Assembly (NCBI GenBank): GCA_037013495.1
Contig: CM072811.1
Location: 17,552,659-17,616,658 of the forward strand
DNA length: 64,000 nucleotides
Reading direction: 5' to 3'
Source of the DNA: Hippophae tibetana
Taxonomy: Eukaryota > Streptophyta > Magnoliopsida > Rosales > Elaeagnaceae
Shown here: piece after piece, positions 46,142 to 56,247 of the stretch
How positions within the stretch are numbered: position 1 is the stretch's first letter
Layout of the letters: each line of letters begins with the position of its first letter
Made by a program: the position numbers and the translations under genes
The notes under the pieces: generated by a model
Databases searched by the model: none
Told to the model about the DNA's origin: nothing
Seen by the model: only the letters and a program-made list of their open reading frames with translations

Positions 46142-47085
46142 GTGTGTCCCCTTAGTCACTTAATGCTTACATGGTCCAAGACAAGTGTTTTTCAACCTAA
46201 GGCATACATGATTATTACTAATGATGTGTCTGAGATAGAATCTTCCTTAGTCAAGCAAGCTTTAGCTAATGTTGAGTGGCTTGAATCTAGGAAAACTGAA
46301 TTTAATGCTCTTATTTGCGATGGCTTAAGTGTTTATGCCTCCACCTTTTGATAGAGCTATTATTGGTAGTAATTGGATTTTTTGAGTCAAGAGGCTTCCA
46401 TCAGGTCTCCTTGATAAAAGAAAATCTCGGGTGGTAGCACAAGAGTATCAACAGGTTCCTAATTTTGATTTTTTTAGATACATTTTGGCTTGTGGTTAAG
46501 TAGGTCACCATTTGTATTGTTCTTAATCTAGCCTTGTCTCATAATGGGTAGTTCCATCAATTGGACATCAACAATGATTTTTTGAATGGTACATTACAAG
46601 AGAAGGTTTATAGGCAACAACCAAAGAGGTTTAGGCATCCATAGTATCCTACTTATGTCTACAAGTTATAGAAAGTTGTTTATGGTTTGAAGTAAGCTCA
46701 TTAGGCCTGGTTTGATACTATTATAAATGCCTCATATGCAATAGGATTTGTATGATCCAAAGCTAACTTTTCCTTATTTTTTCAGTACTTTTCTAGGACC
46801 ACCATTTATCTCTTGGTGTATGTTGATGATATAATCATTACAGGTAACAATGAAAGGGTTATTTGGTCCCTTATTTCCACTTTGAACACTCAATATTCCT
46901 TAAAGTATATGGGTCATCTGAGTTACTTCCTCGGTATTGAGGTGAATAAGCTAAACAATAGTGATCTTTTGCTCATACAAAAAAAGTATATCAGGAAGCT
47001 TTTGCTTAAATCCAAGATAGATCATTGTAAACCCATCTATATTCCTGTGTTTACTAGCCATACTCTTAGTACTCATATTGGAGAA
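46142..47085 (+). pseudogene. copia A reverse transcriptase, truncated
   Basis: The RT N-terminus lies around 46,190-46,330 (VKQALANVEWLESRKTEFNA). The catalytic YVDDIIITG is at 46,816-46,845 within the 104-codon frame 46,813-47,127, followed by HLSYFLGIEV. Codons between 46,360 and 46,800 contain several stops. RT is cut off at about 47,085 by the switch to copia B. Confidence 0.8.
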
Positions 47086-49567
47086 GTCATTCATATGATG
47101 AGGTACTTGCTCCTATCGCTCTTGTAAAAAATGTAAGACTAACTCTTTCTTTAGCAACCCAAAATAAATGAAGCATTTACAAAATATATGTAAAGTCTGC
47201 ATTACTTCATGGATATCTTGAAGAAGAGGTTTATGTTTAACAACTTCTAAGCTATTTGGTGAAGGGATAAGAAGATAAGGTCCTAAAGTTGAAAAAACTA
47301 TTTATGGAATAAAGCAAGCACCAAGAGCATGAAATAACAGGATTGAAAAATATTTTCAAGAAATTGATTTCACAAAATATCCTCATTAACATGTTTTTTT
47401 TATTTAAAAGTGCAAAATGAAGATATTATGATTGTTTGTTTGTATATAGATGATTTAATCTTCAAAGGTAATAATTTAAGATTTTTTGAATAATTAAAGA
47501 GAACTATGACCAAAGAGTTTGAGATGACCAATATTGAACTCATGTCATACTACCTGAACATTAAGTCAAGTAAGGAGATAAAGAAATTTTCATCTCTTAA
47601 GAAATATATGCAAAAAAGTTTCTCAAGAAGTTCACTATAAACAATTCCAACTGATAAGTACATCCATGAATTATAGAGCCAAATTATAAAATTTTGATGA
47701 AGAACAAAGGGTAGATCTAACTCTTTTTAAGAGTCTTATTGAAAGTCTAAGTTACTTAACATGCACAAGGCCATAAATTCTTTACTCTATTGGAATTGTT
47801 AACAGTCATATGAAGTCTCTAACGATGAATAACTTGAAGGCTACATAGCAAATTCTTTGATATGTCAAAGGTATTATCAACGTTGGCCTCTTATACTATT
47901 CTTCTAATAGTTCTAAGCTTGTTGGTTATAGCAATTTCGACGAGGCTGAAGATTACACTACTACAAAATGGATATTTAAGTCGTTGTGTAAAGTCAGTTT
48001 TTTTCCAAAAACTGACTTATAATGAATTTAAAGTCGGTTTGGTGTAGAACCGATGCTATCCACGTTGGACGTAGTGTCGGTTGATGTGGAGAATCGACGC
48101 TACCCACTCGCAACGTCAACTGACGCTACGTCCTATTTTTTAATTAAAAAATGGATGCAGTAAATACAATTGAAATTTTTTTAGGTCATTAATTATTATT
48201 TTATTTGACTCTTTAGAATTTAAGTTTGATATAAATATATATAAATAGTATAATTTTTCTCTTTTTTAGACAATTAGTTTTTAAAATTATATAATTTTGT
48301 TTAATTGTTTGATATTTAAATTTATATATGTACGTACAATATATATTTATTTAATTTTGTGTATCTGTTTTAATTAAATATTATTGTAAAATTATTATTT
48401 TTGATTTTTCTATAGTACGTTAGTTTAAAAAAAAATTTGACAATTTTTTTTTTAAATTGCATGGATAGCGTCAGTTTACGCCGTCAACCGACGCTATCCA
48501 CATAATATATCCATTTGGCTCATTTCTTCTATGCAGAAACCCAAAAATCTTCATTTCTCTTCTCCATTTTCTCCCAAAACCGAGCTTACATCCATCTTCT
48601 TTCTCAATTTCCGGCCACCTTCGACCATCATTTGCAATGTCGTTTTGTGGGTTATATCCCTCTTCTCATTATCTTTTAGATCTACTATTTCTTTGAGCGA
48701 AATACTCAAATTTTTTATACCCCATTTTTTCACTTATTCTCACTTACAAAACACCATTTTCTTATTCATTTCCTCAATTTAGTCACTTCATAACATTCTT
48801 GTAAGTATTTCTATTAATTTTGCAACTTATTATTCAGTTTGTTTTATTTTTTGTAGAAAATTTTGATTTAGGTATGTTTTTTATTTTGCTTGTTATTATA
48901 TGTTTGGCTTATTTTCTATGAAAATAATAACTGAAATATGTTATGTTTGAGGGATTATATATATTTACCGTGTATGGATAAATTTATTTATATATAAATA
49001 ATTATATTTTATTAAGTAGTGAATAGAGGAAAAATAATATGTTTTTTTTTAATTTTTAAGAAATTATATTGTATCAGAGTTATACGTGCTATCTCTTGAC
49101 TCTTAAAAAGATTATAAATATATATTTATAAACTCAATAATTTAAATAATATATATATATATATTATTAAAAATCAAATAATAACTAAAAAATAAGTAGT
49201 ATTATTATTTTTATTTATATATGTTACTTATGAGTTAAAATGTAAAATATGTTACTAGTATCTATAGAATGTTATATACGTGTTATTAATATTACTTTTT
49301 AATTATGATATAGTAACATGTTTAGAAATTAGAATCAACCAAAGTGATTGGTTTTTATATATTCATGCTGACATGCTGCTTATTTTTTAATTTCTATAGA
49401 AATGAGGTTGTTTGTAACTTTATATTTTCATTCCTGTTTAGGTACAGATTGATTCCCAACTCTAACCCTATTATCCTTCCCAAAGTTATTTATATATAAT
49501 AATACTTGAAATATATTCATTGGATACATAATTAATTAATATGTTTAATTAATGTCATTAATAGAAA

Positions 49568-51370
49568 ATGGACAAATCTTGGATGTCAAAGTGTAGAGCA
49601 AGACTACATTTCTGGAGTTGAAAGTTTCATGTGATTTACTTGTAGAAATAGTAATACTGGAACTAGTATGATTCGATGCCTATGTGTTAAATTTAAAAAT
49701 GAGTGATTTCATGAATTTGACAAGGTTAAGTATAACTTTATCCATAATGGTATTCTTTTGAGCTATAAATGTTGGTATTATCATGGAGAAAATATTGACA
49801 ATACTCATGGGGAAAAGATAAATAAGAATGTGAGTGGATTACATACATCTTATCATAATATACAGACATAAAACATGTTTCATGGTGTTGAAGATGAATT
49901 ATGCGAGGATGATCTCAAAACCTTTAAAAAACTTATAGAAGATGCCGAAAAACCGTTGTATCCAAAATGCAAAAATACACTAAAATGTCAGGATTGCTTC
50001 ATTTGTACAATGTGAAGGCAAAACATGGTTTTTCTGACAAGGGATTCACATAATTACTAAATCTACTAGTCGATATGTTTCCTGAGGGTATTGAATTTCC
50101 ATCTTCAATGTATAAAGTGAAGAAATCTCTTAGTCGATTTGGTATGGAATATTAGAAGATTCACACTTTTCCAAATGATTGCATTCTTTATAGAAAAGAA
50201 TATGAGACATTAGATGATTGTCCTATGTGTAAAGAATCGAGATGGAAGCATGGTACAAATGAGACAACACATAAGAAAGGTGTGCCTGCAAAGGTTCTTT
50301 GGTACTTTCCTCTGATTCCTCACTTTCAAAGGTTGTTCAATAGTAAAGATACATCAAATATGTTGACTTGGCATTTAGATAATCGATCTGATGATGGGAT
50401 GCTACGTCATCCTTGTGATTCTCCAAATTGGAAAGTAGTAGATAATTTATCTCCTCAATTTTCATCTGATTCGTGCAATCTTTATCTTGCCATTGCTGCT
50501 GATGGAATTAATCCATATAGTTCCCTTAGTAATAGATATATATGTTGGCCAGTAATTATGGTGACATACAACCTTCCTCCCTAGTTGTGTATGAAAAGAA
50601 AATTCATGATGTTAACATTATTTATCTCAGGACCGAAACAACCTGGTATTGATATTGATGTATATTTGTAGCCTCTGATAGATGATTTAAAGACGTTGTG
50701 GAATGATGCTGTAAATGTTTAAGATGCACATAAAGAAGAACACTTTAACTTGAAGGGGGTCCTTTTATGGACAATTAATGATTTTCCTGCCTATGAAAAC
50801 TTATTAGGACATGCAACAAAAGGTTACAAGGGATGCCCTATATGTAGTGATGAACTTCTACAACTTATCTTGTTCACGGATGAAAGATGTCTTATAGAAG
50901 ACATAGTATATTTTTTTCATATGGACACAAGTTTAGATACCAAAAGAAACCGTTCGATGGTGAAGAAGATCATGATCATGCAACTCGACCTTTGCGATGT
51001 GTTGAGATATTAAGGCAATTGAATGGTATGATATTCAAACGATATGGAAAGATGAAAAGAAAACTCACTAAGGTAGGGAAATGAAAGAGGTCAACTAATG
51101 AAATGGGTGAAAATGAAAAAGAGTTTGAACCGACTTACCATGGTTGTTGGAAATAAATCAATATTTTGGGAATTACCTTATTGGAAAGACCAACACATTC
51201 ATCACATCTTAGATGTTATGCACATTGAGAAAAATGTATGTGAGAGCTTGATTGGTACTTTACTTAATATACTTGGAAAAACAAAGGATAGAATTAAGGT
51301 AAGATTGGATTTAAAGAAACTAGGCATATGGCCTGAATTGGAACCAAGGGTGGAAAATGATAAGAATTGA
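49568..51370 (+). pseudogene. CACTA 2 TNP2 transposase (Transposase_21)
   Basis: It starts at ATG 49,568 with MDKSWM, the start of the transposase-associated zinc domain, which then decays. TNP2 proper is seen from about 50,010 (KHGFSDKGF) through 50,225-50,580 (VLWYFPLIPHFQRLF, MLRHPCDSPNWK, LYLAIAADGINPYSS), 50,630-50,880 (SGPKQPGIDIDVYL, LLWTINDFPAYENLLG, KGCPICSD) and 51,098-51,370 (YWKDQHIHHILDVMHIEKNV). Motif order and wording are typical of dicot CACTA TNP2, which cuts and pastes the element. In-frame stops at several places, such as TAG after NLPP (near 50,583) and before PLIDDL, abolish it. Confidence 0.85.
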
Positions 51371-51397
51371 ACATACTTATCACCAGCATCATATACA

Positions 51398-52300
51398 ATG
51401 TCAACAAAAGAGAAGGATGTGTTTTGTAAATGTTTGGAGGGTGTGAAATTTCCTGATAGTTACTCATCGAACTTAAGAAATTTTGTGTCTATCACTGATA
51501 AGAAACTATATGGATTGAAATCACATGACTGTCATATCTTAATACAAGAGTTATTACCAGTTACTATTAGATCAATTCTTCCAAAACATGTTCGATTATC
51601 AATAATTCGGCTTTGTTCATTCTTCAATACAATATGCAAGAAATCTATATCAATTGGCAAGTTAAATTCTTTAGAGAAAGATGTTGTAGAGATTTTGTGT
51701 CTAATTGAAAAATATTTTCCTCCTTCTTTCTTTGATATAATGATTCACTTGTGTGTTCATTTAGTTCGAGAGGTTCAATTGTGTGATCCTACTTACTTAA
51801 GGTGGATGTATCCTTTTGAGAGATATATGCAATTCCTTTAAGGATATGTAAATAATAGAACTCGACCTAAAGGATGCATGGTGGAACGATACATTGCTGA
51901 AGAGGCCATTGAGTTTTGTTTTGAATACTTTAGTGGTTGCACTGAAATTGGGAATCCTACGTAGAAGTTGTTCTTAGAACGTTACATGATCCAAGTAGGT
52001 AACCCTATGCTTGGTGGAAGTAAGAAATTGTTTATTGGTCACAGTCGATGGGAAAAGGCACACCGAATCATTTTGGTAAATAATAATGAGCCACAATCGT
52101 ACATAGAGTAAGTGATGTTCATTGTTTCATGATTGCAAAAATCATTTTTTATTTAACTATTAATGATGATATATAACTTCATATATATTTAATAACATTA
52201 TAGGATGCATTTAAACTTATTGAAGATCGATCCTCGTTATAAAAAAGAGAGGAGAAAAATGGTTGTATGATGAACATAAGCGAGAACTTATTACATTTAT
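51398..52300 (+). pseudogene. CACTA 2 TNP2 C-terminal region (DUF4218/DUF4216-like)
   Basis: A 147-codon frame from 51,398 contains SHDCHILIQELLPV, LPKHVRLSIIRLCSFFNTI and LIEKYFPPSFFDIMIHLCVH, then YLRWMYPFERYM. This is the DUF4218 signature found downstream of TNP2. After a stop, 51,843-52,130 continues with RPKGCMVERYIAEEAIEF and 52,200-52,290 with a DPRYKKERR-type stretch. The protein is cut near 52,300, where Ulp1 sequence follows directly. Confidence 0.75.
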
Positions 52301-52309
52301 CAATTTTCT

Positions 52310-53120
52310 ATGATTCTTCATATGTCAATCGATATTAAAAGAAGGATGTTAGCATCAGAGCTAAACAATTATATGAAAGGGCATTAATGCTTAACATAAA
52401 TTAAAAGTTGATAATCCTTTGTCCATTAAGGTTTAAACAAGGCCAAGATCATTGGATGTTGGTAATCATTGATCTTGTCAATAATCATGCTTGGTACTGT
52501 GACTCAACTTCCATAGAACTGAGTAAAGATACAAAAGCAGTTGTTGAAATGTAAGAGTTATAGCTACATATTAGTTTCTTCTATTATTTTTTTGTAATAT
52601 TCAATAAAAACTAATCGTTTTAAACCTTGATAGGGCATGGAAGTTGTGGAACAAGTTTAAGGCATTACTCTTAAAAAATATCATAAGCTTATATGGAAAA
52701 AAGTTATGGTATGCACAAGCGAATATTATTAATTTTACAATTGAATAATAAAGATGTGCGAATATGGAAAACCATATACACTTTTTTTGTAGGTTCCACA
52801 ACAAAATAATGGAGTCATATGTGGTTATTATGTGGATTTTATGAGCAAAATCATCACAAATATCAAAATTCCAATTGATGATGTGGTAATATATTTTACC
52901 CATATATAGAAAAGTTTTTAACATATTTGAGTTATTTTTTGTAAATAAATGAAATTACTTTCTTATTTTGATTTTAAATACATGTAATTCTTTGGTTGGA
53001 ACAAGACGGGTTACGACCAACAAAGTTTTGATGATTTACAAGAGGAATGAGCAGAACACATGGTTCAAATTATATCATCACAAGAAGAATCAGGAGAAGA
53101 TTCTAATGATCTTGAATAGC
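52310..53120 (+). pseudogene. Ulp1-type (C48) cysteine protease remnant of CACTA 2
   Basis: QDHWMLVIIDL carries the catalytic His and HAWYCDSTS the Asp (about 52,443-52,515). After an intron-like gap, VPQQNNGVICGYYVDFMSKI carries the Cys (about 52,793-52,850), then FFGWNKTGYD and QSFDDLQEE. The exon/intron layout matches CACTA 1 (36,060-36,890). The Gln codon that is a stop in CACTA 1 is intact here, but other stops are present upstream. The family removes SUMO or similar tags. Its role for the transposon is not established. Confidence 0.7.
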
Positions 53121-53307
53121 ATATGACAACATAACAGTAATTTTTTTAATGATTTAATTTCTTAATCTATTCTTGTGTCTAAAGTCCCTTGTTTGATGGA
53201 TGATTATATGCTCATGTATTTAGGAGAATGCATTGTTTTATGGACCAATTTTTGGCCCAAACTACATCTCATCTCTCTTGCCTACTTTCCTTATTACAAC
53301 AAGTAGA

Positions 53308-53602
53308 ACTTTATTAATCATTTTTCTATAAATATGAAGTTATCTGGAATCTCTGCTAGTGTTTTTAATGCTATAATGAGCTCTAAATATGAAATTAGGT
53401 GTAACTTCGATTTGTTTCTTGGTTTGTATGAGTTTTGGTGCCCATGAACGGGTTCCATACGTTTAAGGGCACCAAAACTCACACAAGCCAAGTAAGAAAT
53501 CAGAGTTACACTTGATTTCATATTTGGAGTTCACTATAGCATTGAAAATACTAGTAGAGATTCCAAATAACTTAGTTATAGACAAATGATTAATAAAGTG
53601 CT
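53308..53602. repeat. Long inverted repeat (hairpin) in CACTA 2
   Basis: Two arms of about 136 nt (53,308-53,443 and 53,467-53,602) are imperfect reverse complements, separated by a 23-nt loop. Example: left AGTTTTGGTGCCC pairs with right GGGCACCAAAACT. Left CTTTATTAATCATTT pairs with right AAATGATTAATAAAG. Scattered mismatches are present through both arms. CACTA 1 has only the right arm (37,175-37,350). A transcript would fold into a long foldback suited to Dicer processing. No expression can be shown from sequence. Confidence 0.85.
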
Positions 53603-54040
53603 AACATGAGTTCGTCGATGGGTTATATCACTCGGATGCCGCTATGATAATATCTTTTTGATGGTAATATTTATAATGATTTAATTTCTCCATTCGTATG
53701 TCTCTGAAGTTTAGACTGCTTGTTTGATGCATGTTTACATGCTCATGTATGTAGGGGAATGAATTGTTATATGTATTGTATATACATTATTTGTTTTTGT
53801 AATAAATTTAATTATCAAGTAATTAATTATATTTAAATTTTTAATTATTTGTATTATTATTTATATTTTAGTTTTTTATGCTATATATATTGAATATTGA
53901 ATACGAAAAATAAGAATAAAAAAAATCATAAAATGTATATGTAAAGTCGGTTTACGCGATGAACCGACTTTACATTTTAAGTCACTCAATTTAAAGTCGG
54001 TTTTTAACTGACTTTAATGCCCATTTTTGTAGTGGTGTTA

Positions 54041-54476
54041 TGATGATAGAAAAAGTATAAGCGAGTTTTTTTCTTCATTAGAGATACCACTTTTACATGG
54101 ACGTCGAAGAAGCAACCAATTGTGACATTGTCCACTTATGAAGTAGAATATGTCACTGCTATGTCATGTGTTTGTCATGAAATTTGGCTTAGAAATTTGT
54201 TGAAGAAATTGATGATATCACCACAAGTAGCAATAGAGATCTATGTTGATAACATGTCCTCTCTTATATTAGCAAAAAAACTGGTGTTTCATGTTAGAGC
54301 AAGCATATAGACATGCACTATCACTTCATAAGAGAATGCATCATAATGAAGAAAGTTGAAGTCAAATGAGCACTCAAGACCAAATTGCAGACATCTTCAA
54401 CAAACCATTAAAACAAAAAGAATTTTTCAAGCTAAGAAAACTTCTTAGAGTTTTACCAAATGAAGTTTAAGGGAGA
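54041..54476 (+). pseudogene. copia B RNase H C-terminal part
   Basis: DDRKS at the CACTA junction is followed, after a frame change, by SKKQPIVTLSTYEVEYV, CHEIWLRNLL, YVDNMSSLILAKK and a C-terminal stretch with TKSRPNCRHLQQTIK-like wording, in the order of copia RNase H. It closely parallels the RNase H of copia C (62,996-63,412). It ends at the purine-rich AAGGGAGAG before the LTR. Confidence 0.85.
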
Positions 54477-54477
54477 G

Positions 54478-54850
54478 TACTTAATATTAAACTTGATTTA
54501 TTATTTTATACAAATCTGTTATTACTTCTAGATTATCTTAGACTTTTCTTATCGAAGATGATTTAGTAAGAACGATACTAATAAATGCAAGTAGGTATAT
54601 GTAGTATTTTGTAGGCGTGAGACAAATTAATGTAAATAATCAAGGAAGTAAATTAATGAGTAGTTATGAGGTGTAGATAAGTGCTTTTAAAACCCTATAA
54701 ATAGAGCTTCTCTAGCACCATTTGTTCAGGCAAGAGCTTCAACGTTATCCCCATTCCAATCAATAAAAGTCCAGTCCTATGTTCTTTGGTCAATGGCTTT
54801 GTGAATATTAAGTAAGATAGGAGTAATGTCACAACCTTTCTTGCAGTTGT
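54478..54850 (+). repeat. copia B 3' LTR
   Basis: It begins after the polypurine tract AAGGGAGAG. The sequence is similar throughout to the copia C LTR (62,587-63,008, inverted), for example AAACTTGATTTATTATTTT and CTAATAAATGC-AGTAGGT. A CTATAAATAG TATA box lies at 54,694-54,703. The first bases read TACTTAATAT where copia C has TGTTGGATCA, so the start is mutated. The right limit is approximate. Confidence 0.7.
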
Positions 54851-55194
54851 TATCTGTTATCACATATTCAAATTATTAAAAGAAAAAAAAATCAAGAATC
54901 ACACTGAATGAATACCTTTTTAAGGAGTCATCATATTAACTAGAAATATTCAAATTAAAGCAAGTTATTTATTTGCTAGAAATGTTCAAAAAAAGTTTCA
55001 CATTTGCTAAACTAAGGCTACTTTCATCTGATAAATTAATATTTTGATATTGAACCAAGTTCCTTACAAGCAACGTCAGAACTAACCTCAAACTTAGTCA
55101 TTATGGGTACATATGTGAATCTTTTGATGAAAGCATGGATATAATGTATATATTTGATTAAGGTGAGAGATGGATACAATTGTTTGAGGGAGAC
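54851..55194. other. Unassigned spacer
   Basis: AT-rich DNA with no recognisable coding domain. It ends at the purine-rich GAGGGAGA (55,181-55,188), which looks like a polypurine tract before the next LTR-like piece. Confidence 0.45.
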
Positions 55195-55690
55195 ATTGTA
55201 AGGAATGTGCGAATAAAATCCCACATTGGCTAAACATGAGTGATTCACGAATTAATAAAGACTTGAGATATTCTACTTAAAATGTTAGCCTTTTGAATAG
55301 AACCCAAGTTATTTATAAGATTGTGTATAAATAAAAGGTGTCTATTAACTTGAACCTTTGCATAGTGTTGATGCTTTAGAATATACTAGAGTAACTCGTA
55401 GTTTTGAACTCTATCTCTAACAACATTACACACACAACCTTTCCAAGGTGTAGTTCAAAAAGCCCGTGTTTTAAGGCCATGCACTTGCATCCTAGTATAG
55501 TGAATGCTCTAGTAAATTTTGTCGAAAATTTATATAAGAAGTGGCCACACTTCCACATTCACATAGGTGAGTCTATCAAGAGTACTCATGTAGCTATGTA
55601 CTCCAGTTCACATAGAGTATATAACTCATTAAGAGCTTAATAATTAACTCATCCTTCTCTATCGCTTCCAGACTTCATACTTCTAACAAT
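55195..55690. repeat. copia LTR fragments
   Basis: In plus orientation, 55,195-55,340 reads TGTAAGGAATGTGCG, then AAATCCCACATTGGCT, the familiar start of many plant copia LTRs, and follows a purine tract. On the minus strand, 55,690 reads TGTTAGAAGTATGAAG and follows the copia D RNase H at 55,800-56,247, as its 3' LTR should. The boundary between the two oppositely oriented pieces could not be fixed. Confidence 0.45.
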
Positions 55691-55799
55691 ATAGAATGGG
55701 AAAAAATAGTATGATTCATCTCATATCACTTCATGACTTGTTATTACCCATTGAACTTATTTCTTGGGATCTCCAGTCTATAAGTTAGGTTACCATCAT

Positions 55800-56247
55800 G
55801 AGTGACTATTCATTCTAAGGCATCAATCTCATTCCTTTTGAGGTTTTAAAAGCCTTCTCTCTTGGTAATCCTTTCGTCAAAGGATCAGCCAAATTTTCAT
55901 CAGAACGTACATGATCTACTGTTACAACTCCTATAGAAAGAAATTCTCTAACAGTACTATGCTTATGACGTAAATGTCATCTCATACCATTGTAATAATG
56001 GTTCTGAATCTTATCAATAGTCGTGGTACTATCATAGTGGATCAGGATAACTGGTATCGGTCTTTCCCATAAAGGAATCTCAGCTAACAGACTTCTTAAC
56101 CAACCTATTTCTTCACTAGTAGTAACTAGTGCTATCATTTTAGACTCCATAATAGATTGAGCCAATTTTGTCTATTTCTTAGACTTCTAAGAAATAGCTC
56201 CACCAGCTATGCTAAATATATAGCCACTAGTTGCCTTGGAGTCTTCT
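55800..56247 (-). pseudogene. copia D RNase H fragment
   Basis: On the minus strand: SKATSGYIFSIAGGAIS, AQSIMESKMIALVTTSEE, GWLRSLLAEIPLW, VILIHYDSTTTIDKIQ, HKHSTVREFLSIGVVTVDHV and ENLADPLTKGLPRE. This is the complete motif series of a copia RNase H from a different lineage than copia B and C. A stop lies after GGAIS. The N-terminal side is fused at 56,247 to a gypsy sequence. Confidence 0.85.

Larger units (their letters stand above)
42935..47085 (+). mobile_element. Ty1/copia element A, 5' part
   Basis: 5' LTR (42,935-43,527), initiator-Met-tRNA primer-binding site, gag with zinc knuckle, protease, integrase and RT in the copia order on the plus strand. It stops near 47,085 inside the RT C-terminus, where a different copia sequence takes over. 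RNase H and the 3' LTR of this copy are missing. Stops are frequent, so it is inactive. Confidence 0.8.
47956..54037 (+). mobile_element. CACTA (En/Spm) transposon 2, 6,082 bp
   Basis: The termini are CACTACTACAAAATGG (left) and, inverted, CACCACTACAAAAATGG (right). It is flanked by the 3-bp duplication TTA at 47,953-47,955 and 54,038-54,040, exact for this superfamily. AAGTCGGTT/AACCGACTT subterminal repeats occur at both ends. Inside, on the plus strand, are a transposase-associated domain, TNP2 (Transposase_21), DUF4218-like and DUF4216-like parts and an Ulp1 protease. Several stops make it defective, but the ends are well kept. Confidence 0.9.
47086..54850 (+). mobile_element. Ty1/copia element B, 3' part, interrupted by CACTA 2
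   Basis: The left portion (47,086-47,955) begins with YDEVLAPIALVKNVRL and repeats the RT from its middle: ALLHGYLEEEVYV, then a YIDDLIF-like palm motif near 47,445. The right portion (54,041-54,476) continues RNase H, followed by a polypurine tract and the 3' LTR at 54,478. The two parts join across the CACTA insertion as ...EAEDY-DDRKS, in the place where copia RNase H normally reads DDRKSTSG. It has many stops. Its LTR belongs to the same family as that of copia C (62,587-63,008). Confidence 0.8.
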
